Notes under the pieces: model-generated
The model's input: only the letters and a program-made list of their open reading frames with translations
Database searches by the model: none
Told to the model about the DNA's origin: nothing
In this document: in pieces, positions 8,521-15,700 of the stretch
How positions within the stretch are numbered: position 1 is the stretch's first letter
How the letters are laid out: each line of letters starts with the position of its first letter
Source: CAMCHP01 sp036835325
Lineage (GTDB): Bacteria > Bacteroidota > Bacteroidia > Flavobacteriales_D > Sanyastnellaceae
Direction: 5' to 3'
NCBI GenBank assembly: GCA_036835325.1
Contig: DAITMF010000012.1
Location: 8,448 to 72,447 of the forward strand
Length of the DNA stretch: 64,000 bases
Program-made: the position numbers and the translations under genes

Positions 8521-10212
8521 TTGTTTCACGGGGTTATCCACAATAGCACTCAATCATTGAACGCGGCCTGTAGGGCGGGTATTGCCGCTTGCACCCGATT
8601 TTTTCTAGCCGCGACGGCCATTTTTTGGGGTGGTGTTTCAACCGCGCAGGTGCTGATTGTGCAAGCCAAGGGCGATACTGTGATGATTTTTCAGGGGATG
8701 GATGGACGTGCCCTTCGCGACTCTTTGCGAAGTTTTCACGTCGAAGCCCATCGCTCAGGCTTTCTTCAATCGCGCACTGACTCGTTAAGCACCCAAGGCG
8801 ATACCTTAACCGCTTTTGTTAACCGCGGAATGCGTTTTGGAGCTGTAGTATCGACCGAGAAAAAGGGTGCAGGGCGCATCGATTCCCTTAATGAAGCCGC
8901 CCTTTCGCTGATTGGAGGAATCTACCTTAAACCACTTGAAGACAACGGCTATCCGTTTGCTTCGGCACTGTTAACTGCCGAGTTGGCCAACGATAGCACA
9001 ATGGCGTTCTCGGCAACGACCGAACGAGGGCCGTTCATCGAGTTTGACAGCTTAATCATCCGCTCTGAAAAACCCTTCAGTCGCGCGGCTTTGGGTCAAT
9101 ACTATCAAATCCGGAAAGGTCGTCCGTACAGCGAATCCATCCTGCAAAGCATCCCCAAAAAAACCAAAGAATTGAACTATGCCCGCATGGGGCAAGCCCC
9201 ACAGGTGGTTTTTAAAGAAGGGAAAGCTGACGTTTACCTTTGGCTTGACGACGTGAAAGCGAGCCGATTCGATGGTATCATCGGATTTCAGCCAGATGCT
9301 GCCACTGGCAGACCGGTATTCACCGGCGACTTATCGTTGTACCTTGAAAACGCTCTCAGACGGAGTGAGCAAATTGAATTCCAATGGCGGCGCTTGCAAG
9401 AGCAAACTCAGAACTTGAAGCTCACGGCGAGCCTGCCCTACTTGCTTCAAACCCGACTGGGGATTTGGGGCGGAGTTGAACTGTACCGACGCGACAGCAC
9501 CTTCAGCACCTCCGATGTAGATCTTGCGTTGGGTTACCTCATTGGCGCTGACCGCTACTTGCGCACCTTCATTGAACGCTGGAGTTCGAATGCCCTGCGG
9601 GATGGTGTTGCCGGCGTCGACAACGTTTCACTGCGTCGCTACGGGGTTGCCCTACGCCTGTTTGAACTCGATGATTTCGATAACCCGATGCGAGGATCGC
9701 TGATCAACACTGAATTGGGCGCCGGCCTCAAAGACCTCACTCCGGCAAGCGACCTTGGGGAAACCATACGCGTAAGTCAATACTCAGGCACGCTGACAGG
9801 CGGTGTTTGGATGCCATTGGCATCGCGTTGGTCGTTGGTGATGCGCGTAAATGCCGGGTTCAAAGCTGATTCGACCTTGCGGCTCAATGAGCATTACCGC
9901 ATTGGCGGCTTGACCTCGCTGCGCGGGTTCGATGAAGAATCAATTTTCGCACGCAGCTATTCAATTGGCACCTTGGAACTGAAATACCGCTTAGACCGAA
10001 AGTCAGCAGTGCTGGCGTTTCTCGACCAAGGATGGTACGACCGCATTGCCGACGGAAGTGTTTCAGACACCCCTTTTGGTTTTGGTGTTGGGGCGCTAAT
10101 TGGCACTGAAAACAGTACCTTTAGAATCTTTTATGCACTTGGCCGAGAACAGAACAACCCTGTGCTTGTCAGAAATGGCAAAGTGCACTTTGGATTCATC
10201 AACCGTTTTTGA
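8521..10212 (+). CDS. Omp85/TamA-like outer-membrane assembly protein
   Basis: 563-aa outer-membrane protein. A long N-terminal leader (hydrophobic FFLAATAIFWGGVSTAQ) precedes about 180 residues that look like one or two POTRA modules (NGYPFA and KGRPYSES are typical). The C-terminal half is a 16-strand-type barrel ending in FINRF, with C-terminal Phe. The key signature is GGLTSLRGFDEE, which contains the RGF/Y lid-loop motif of the Omp85 family. It is shorter than BamA, so I infer a TamA-like or specialised insertase. The start is not ATG: an in-frame stop lies at 8515-8517, so translation must start at TTG 8521 or TTG 8557. The stop directly abuts the ATG of the GWxTD lipoprotein, implying a common mRNA. 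Confidence 0.83.
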   Translation: MFHGVIHNSTQSLNAACRAGIAACTRFFLAATAIFWGGVSTAQVLIVQAKGDTVMIFQGMDGRALRDSLRSFHVEAHRSGFLQSRTDSLSTQGDTLTAFVNRGMRFGAVVSTEKKGAGRIDSLNEAALSLIGGIYLKPLEDNGYPFASALLTAELANDSTMAFSATTERGPFIEFDSLIIRSEKPFSRAALGQYYQIRKGRPYSESILQSIPKKTKELNYARMGQAPQVVFKEGKADVYLWLDDVKASRFDGIIGFQPDAATGRPVFTGDLSLYLENALRRSEQIEFQWRRLQEQTQNLKLTASLPYLLQTRLGIWGGVELYRRDSTFSTSDVDLALGYLIGADRYLRTFIERWSSNALRDGVAGVDNVSLRRYGVALRLFELDDFDNPMRGSLINTELGAGLKDLTPASDLGETIRVSQYSGTLTGGVWMPLASRWSLVMRVNAGFKADSTLRLNEHYRIGGLTSLRGFDEESIFARSYSIGTLELKYRLDRKSAVLAFLDQGWYDRIADGSVSDTPFGFGVGALIGTENSTFRIFYALGREQNNPVLVRNGKVHFGFINRF

Positions 10213-11478
10213 ATGACGAACGATTTACGTATCGGAATCGGCCTGTTGGCAATTTTCGCGCTTTTTGCAAGCGGCTGTTCCATTGGCGCCAGCAATCGCA
10301 GTGGGGCGGTTCAGCGAAACTACGATTGGGAGTCGCGCAGTTTGCATCCCGAATTCATGGTGTACCATCACCGCGATGACAGCAGTGAGTTTTGGATTAA
10401 GCTTCGGTCATCGGAGTTGCTACATGCCCGTAAGGCGCCTGAATCTCCGTTTGAAGGTCACCTTGATTGTACGGTTCGCGTACAGAAATTCTCGGATGGT
10501 CAATTTGCTGACATCGACACGTTTACCGTTGCGCTGCACGATGTTGAAGCAGCGTCAGACCAGCGTTTTATTCTGAAAAAGACCGCCTTTGCATTGCAAA
10601 CAGAGGCTGTTTACCGCTTACTGGTTAAAGCAACGGATGTAAACCGTCGAACGGATGAGACGGGCTTGGTAGAGGTTGTGAAGGCTCCTTTTTCAACGCG
10701 GCAAGATTACCTCATTTTCGAGGCTGATGCCCAAGCACCCCTGTTTGGAGACGATATTCGCGAAGGTAGCCGACTGCGGCTTGAAACGGCGCGTGGTGAA
10801 CTTTTGCTGAGGCAAACAGTTTGGGACCCCGGTTGGAAACTCCCGCCACCGCCCTTTACCGACGGGCAGCCAGAGACGCCTCAATTGCCGACCACGCTTG
10901 GCTCCACTTTTATGTCGAACGGTACAGGCATACAGGCCACGGGCCCACTGCTTTCGGTGACAACCAATGCAGGAGCGCATGTATTCACTTTGCGTGTTCA
11001 CCAAAGCAGTTACCCTGAGGTAAGTTCATTGACCGACATGATTGAAAGCTTGCGGTACATCAGTTCGCGCCGCGAGCACGAAAAAATGAACGAGAGCAAG
11101 AACGGCAAACGGGAGTTGGATGCCTTTTGGCTCGACTGCGGCGGAAGCAAAGACAGAACGCGTGAACTGATAAGAATTTACTACGGTCGGGTTGAAGAAG
11201 CAAATCGCCAATTCAGTTCATTTGCGGAGGGATGGAAAACCGATCGAGGCTTGGTTCATATCGTTTTCGGAAATCCGGCAAGGATTTTGATGGAGGCTAC
11301 AGAAGAGGTTTGGATCTACGGCGATGAAAACTCGGTTTCATCGGTTCGCTTCGTGTTTGAACGCATTGCAACGCCCGTGACATCAAACCACTACATATTA
11401 AAACGAAACTTTATGTACAGAACCGATTGGGACCGTTCTGTCACGTATTGGCGCAACGGACGAATCTTCCAAGAATGA
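10213..11478 (+). CDS. GWxTD domain lipoprotein
   Basis: 421-aa predicted lipoprotein: the leader LLAIFALFASGC ends in a good lipobox. The N-terminal 300 residues are beta-rich with no recognised domain, including a proline-rich stretch near residue 215. The C-terminal part has the GWxTD signature (EGWKTDRGLVHIVFG), found in many Bacteroidota and in other environmental bacteria, of unknown biochemical role. It starts at the base after the Omp85 stop and overlaps rlmB by four bases (ATGA), making a three-gene unit. A role as partner of the Omp85 protein at the outer membrane is plausible, but only inferred from linkage. Confidence 0.85.
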   Translation: MTNDLRIGIGLLAIFALFASGCSIGASNRSGAVQRNYDWESRSLHPEFMVYHHRDDSSEFWIKLRSSELLHARKAPESPFEGHLDCTVRVQKFSDGQFADIDTFTVALHDVEAASDQRFILKKTAFALQTEAVYRLLVKATDVNRRTDETGLVEVVKAPFSTRQDYLIFEADAQAPLFGDDIREGSRLRLETARGELLLRQTVWDPGWKLPPPPFTDGQPETPQLPTTLGSTFMSNGTGIQATGPLLSVTTNAGAHVFTLRVHQSSYPEVSSLTDMIESLRYISSRREHEKMNESKNGKRELDAFWLDCGGSKDRTRELIRIYYGRVEEANRQFSSFAEGWKTDRGLVHIVFGNPARILMEATEEVWIYGDENSVSSVRFVFERIATPVTSNHYILKRNFMYRTDWDRSVTYWRNGRIFQE

Positions 11479-12218
11479 AGAACAGCATAGTATTTGGATG
11501 GCATCCTGTTTTGGAAGCCCTAGAAGGAGGGCAAGATTTGCAGAAAATCTTCATCCTGCGAGGCGTAAAAAGCGAGCGTCAGGGTCAATGCCTCGCTCTA
11601 GCAAAAGAACGCGATGTACCCGTGCAGTTTGTACCTCCGGAGAAGCTTGATCGCTTGACGCGTAAAAACCACCAAGGCGTAGTAGCATTTTTGTCACCGG
11701 TTGAATTCGCTGATTTGTCAAACCTACTGTACCAGTTGTTTTCCGATGGCCAAACACCACGTATGATTGCTTTAGACGGAATCACAGACGTTGGCAATTT
11801 TGGCGCCATTTGCCGCTCGGCTGAGGGCTTGGGTTTTCATGGAGTGGTGATTCCTTCAACGGGCTCGGCTCCGATGAGCGAAGATGCTGTCAAGACTTCA
11901 TCAGGCGCCTTGCTCCGCTTACCTGTGTGCAGGGTTGTCAATTTCGGGAAAGCATTGGATGAGCTGAAGAAATCGGGCATTCAACTCATTGGAATGACGG
12001 AAAAAGCGAGCGACGATTTATCGTCTGTCATGGTTGATGGGCCGCTGTGTTTGGTCATGGGGAATGAAGAAACCGGGCTATCTAGGGATTCGCTGCGATT
12101 GTGTGATCGCTTGGTTCGAATACCCATGGCCGCTGAGATGGGCTCACTGAACGTTTCGGTAGCCGCCGGCATAGGCATGTACAGCCTCTCTAATGGAAAT
12201 AAAAAGGCCATACACTAA
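11475..12218 (+). CDS. rlmB: 23S rRNA (guanosine-2'-O)-methyltransferase RlmB, TrmH family
   Basis: 247-aa SPOUT methyltransferase. An N-terminal L30e-like substrate-binding domain (FGWHPVLEALEGG) is followed by the knotted catalytic domain with all three family motifs: DVGNFGAICRSAE (motif 1), VMGNEETGLS (motif 2) and SLNVSVAAGIGMY (motif 3). RlmB 2'-O-methylates G2251 (E. coli numbering) of 23S rRNA in the peptidyl-transferase P loop. The start chosen is the ATG overlapping the upstream stop (ATGA); the 16 codons upstream of it belong to the GWxTD frame region and do not match the family. Confidence 0.92.
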   Translation: MKNSIVFGWHPVLEALEGGQDLQKIFILRGVKSERQGQCLALAKERDVPVQFVPPEKLDRLTRKNHQGVVAFLSPVEFADLSNLLYQLFSDGQTPRMIALDGITDVGNFGAICRSAEGLGFHGVVIPSTGSAPMSEDAVKTSSGALLRLPVCRVVNFGKALDELKKSGIQLIGMTEKASDDLSSVMVDGPLCLVMGNEETGLSRDSLRLCDRLVRIPMAAEMGSLNVSVAAGIGMYSLSNGNKKAIH

Positions 12219-12245
12219 GTCTACATCAATTGTTCACAAAATACC

Positions 12246-12275
12246 TTTCAAACGGAGTCATTTTTCGCATATTTG
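12246..12275 (+). promoter_or_regulatory. Probable promoter of the adhesin locus
   Basis: CATATTTG (12268-12275) matches the Bacteroidota -7 box TAnnTTTG except at its first base. It lies 18 bp after TTTC (12246-12249), close to the -33 TTTG. The predicted start is about 35 bp before the 130-aa gene. Confidence 0.45.
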
Positions 12276-12318
12276 CATAGATTTAACGGGACTAACTCCC
12301 AACTAAACACAACCTGTC

Positions 12319-12711
12319 ATGCACGGTTTTTACCCTCTAAAATTCGTCTCACGAAAACTGCGGCTACCACTTACTTTGGCAGTGGCCGTGTTGGCTTTGG
12401 GATGGAGCCAAGCCTCGGCACAGTCAACCGGAACCACTTTTCTGGTTGTTGAAGTGAATGGTTTAACTCCTCAATCGTACGCCGACATTCATTTCGCTTT
12501 TGCAGATGACACCTCAGTGCTCATTGAGCGGTCGTGTGTGCCTGCCGGAGTGATTTTGTTTCGTCGGTTAGCAACCAATGCCACCTTCGAATCGGTTAGA
12601 AACCGAATCATTTCTGCCGGAGTACCGGCGAACGCTGTCAAGCCCACCGAGCTAAATGCCGCCGGCTTTGATCAACGTTGTGCGAACGCCCGTATCGGCC
12701 GCACCCAGTAA
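12319..12711 (+). CDS. Small exported protein of unknown function
   Basis: 130-aa protein with a signal peptide (about residues 1-35, ending ASAQS) and a mature domain of roughly 95 residues. Predicted by eye it alternates strand-helix-strand-helix (FLVVEVNG, then a helix, VLIERSCVPAGVILFRR, then TFESVRNRIISAG). That is compatible with a ferredoxin-like fold, though I can name no family. Two cysteines (in RSCVP and QRCAN) could form a disulfide. It is the first gene downstream of the probable promoter and lies 31 bp before the giant SprB-repeat gene, so the two are likely co-expressed. A role in folding or attachment of the adhesin is only a guess. Confidence 0.65.
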   Translation: MHGFYPLKFVSRKLRLPLTLAVAVLALGWSQASAQSTGTTFLVVEVNGLTPQSYADIHFAFADDTSVLIERSCVPAGVILFRRLATNATFESVRNRIISAGVPANAVKPTELNAAGFDQRCANARIGRTQ

Positions 12712-12742
12712 GGAAAGTTTTCACCCAAACCAAAATTGCTTT

Positions 12743-15700
12743 ATGAAGGATTTTACCTTCTCCAGAATCTTAGGATTTCTGGCTGCACTCTTCGCAGGGC
12801 TACAGGGCTACTCACAATTGGCCCTCGACTTTGCCCAAACACCGGAGCAAATGGCGCAGAACCTCGTAGGGGTCGGCGTCGAAATTTTCAACGTTCAGGT
12901 CACAGCAGCCGATGGCAGCTACGCCTATTATACCTCAACCGGCACTGAAATTGGCACAAGTCAAGGTATCCTTTTGACCACAGGTCAGGCTATCAACGCT
13001 ATTGGTCCGAACGACGAAACCGGGCTTCCTCAATTAAGCGGAACAACCTGTTTGAATTGCGACCTGTACGACAACGGCTTCCCCGGAAGCCCCTTGTTGA
13101 CTATCGCCAATGGTGGTCTCAATACATTTGACGCAACCACCTTCGAATTTGACGTTGTGCCACAAGGGGATAGCATCAGTTTTGATTTCATCTTTGCCAG
13201 CGAGGAGTACCTCGAATGGGTCGGCTCTTCGTTCAATGACGTTTTCGGGTTCTTTGTTTCGGGACCAAACGTTGGTGTTGATGTGAACATTGCTTTGATT
13301 CCAGGGACCTCTGACCCTGTGGCAATCAACTCGGTAAACCACATCACCAATACCCAGTACTTCTTCCACAATGAAAACCCGCCCGGGCAAGGTATTCAGT
13401 ACGATGGTTTCACAACCGGACTTACGGCATCCATCGGTAACTTGGAACCCTGTGAGGTATACCACATCAAACTGATCATCGCTGACGGTTCTGACCGCCT
13501 TTATGACTCGGCTGTTTTTGTGGGGCAGTTGAACTCAAATCCGATTACCATCACAACCAGCACCGTTGGAGGTACTGAGTTCATGGTGGAGGGGTGCAAT
13601 GACGGAACGGTTCAATTCACGAGCACTTTTGTGCCCAACGCTGATTTGCCGGTTAATTTCACCCTGACCGGTGACGCAGTTTTCGGTGTTGACTACACGA
13701 CTGACCCTGACTTAAACCTGTTCTACGACGCCGTTAATGATTTCTACACCTTGTTTATTCCCGCAGGGCAAACATCCGTATCGTTTGATATTCTCCCTAT
13801 CGGGGATGGCTTGCCCGAGGGACAAGAAACCATCACGATTCAAATTGTTGATCAGTTGTGCGAAGGATTCCTTTTCCAAAGCTCTGTAGATTTCAACATC
13901 ATCGATGAGATCGAGGTCAGCATTGACCCAGCGTCATCGACGATTTGCAATGGTCAGTGTGTCACCTTAACGGGCACGGCGCTGACAGATGGAAGCGCTT
14001 CATTTGCTTGGGATCCGTCAACAGCCGTGAGTGACCCGTTGTCACTGGTTGTGGAAGTATGTCCGACAACCACTACAACCTACACTTTGACGTCCACTTT
14101 AGCGAACTGTGAGGTAAGTGCTTCAGCCACCGTAACCGTCACAGAGCCCACCATCACCTTTGACGTGACCAACATTACATGCATTGATGGCAGCAGCGGT
14201 GAAATCCGTCCGTCCATATTCAATGCCACACCTCCATACACTTACAACTGGACTTTCAATGGCAATCCGATTTCTACATCTGAAGAATTGATTGGCGTTT
14301 CTGAAGGCACCTATTGCTTGACCATTGTTGATTCGGAAGGATGCACCACAACCGCTTGCACCGATGTTATTGAAGACCAAGTATTGACCATCGTTGATTT
14401 TGAGTTTTCGCAGTACACCTGTTCAGCGATTAGCTGCAACGGTGCGTCTGACGGTTCAATCACCATCGATGTTGAGGGAGGAACAGGGGCATACACCTAT
14501 TCATGGACGGATGCAGGCAATAACCCCATTGCAGGCGACGCTACGGCCAACAACCTTCAGGCTGGTACCTACACAGTGACAGTCACCGACGATTTGGGCT
14601 GTGAGGTCACCGGTGTTTACACCCTTGTTGAACCCACTCCACTCGACATTGAAGTTGTTGGAACGGTTGACATTCTTTGCTCGGGTGAAGAAACCGGTGT
14701 CGCGACAGTTACGAGCACAGGAGGATGTTCACCCTATTTTTACAACTGGAGCCATAACGCGAATCTCACCACGCCGGTGGCTACAGGTTTGGGAGCCGGG
14801 GTATATGAAGTTTCAGTGACCGATGCCAACGGCTGTACCAGCGCTGGCACCGTTACTATTGTTATCAATGAACCGGGAGCCCCTGTGAGTGTCACTGTTG
14901 ATTCGGTGACTTCTTACCCCGGTGGCTTCAATGTATCATGTCCGGACGCTGAAGATGGCGGCATAGAAATCACCGTTGCCGGTGGAATACCGGGGTACTT
15001 CTACCAGTGGACGCACGTGCAAACGGGCGACACCTACTTTACTGAAGATCTTACGGGTGTTCCTTGTGGAACCTACAACTTGGTAGTGACCGATTCTAAC
15101 GATTGCATCGCTCAAGAAACGGTTGTTCTTACCTGTGTACCCGATTGGACGGTAAGCGCGGATATCACTCCGAACCCTTGCGGCGCACCAAATGCCGGAC
15201 TGGGCGAAATCACACTCACCATTGGCGGTAGCCACGGCGGACCTTACACGGTTGACTGGACAGGGCCAAGTTGCCCATGCACCGGTGACGCCATTACCGG
15301 TCTAGACTCAGGCACTTACACGGCAACCATTACCGATGTTTTGGGATGCACCTTCGTGCAGAACTTCTCAGTTGGAACAAACGACGCCTTCGTTGTGACT
15401 GCCAACATTACACCCGCTGACTGTGGCAATGCCTGCTCAGGAGCGATTGATCTTACAATCACACCTTCAGAGGTCGACTTGATTGTTTGGTCGGGTCCGA
15501 ATGGTTTCACTTCGAACGATGCCGATATCACCGGTCTTTGTGCCGGCGTTTATGAGGTAACCATCACCGATGCCGATTGTGAAGAGACCTTTACTTACGT
15601 AGTAAGCGAACCGGAGCCCATTGTTGTAGAATTCATTGACGTTGTTCCACCGATTTGTTTCGGACAGAACAACGGTTCAGTGACTGCAACCGCAACCGGT

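Noticed and set aside
12656..12742. Upstream ATG for the giant adhesin
   Set aside because: It overlaps the preceding gene in another frame and would put 29 polar residues before the signal peptide.
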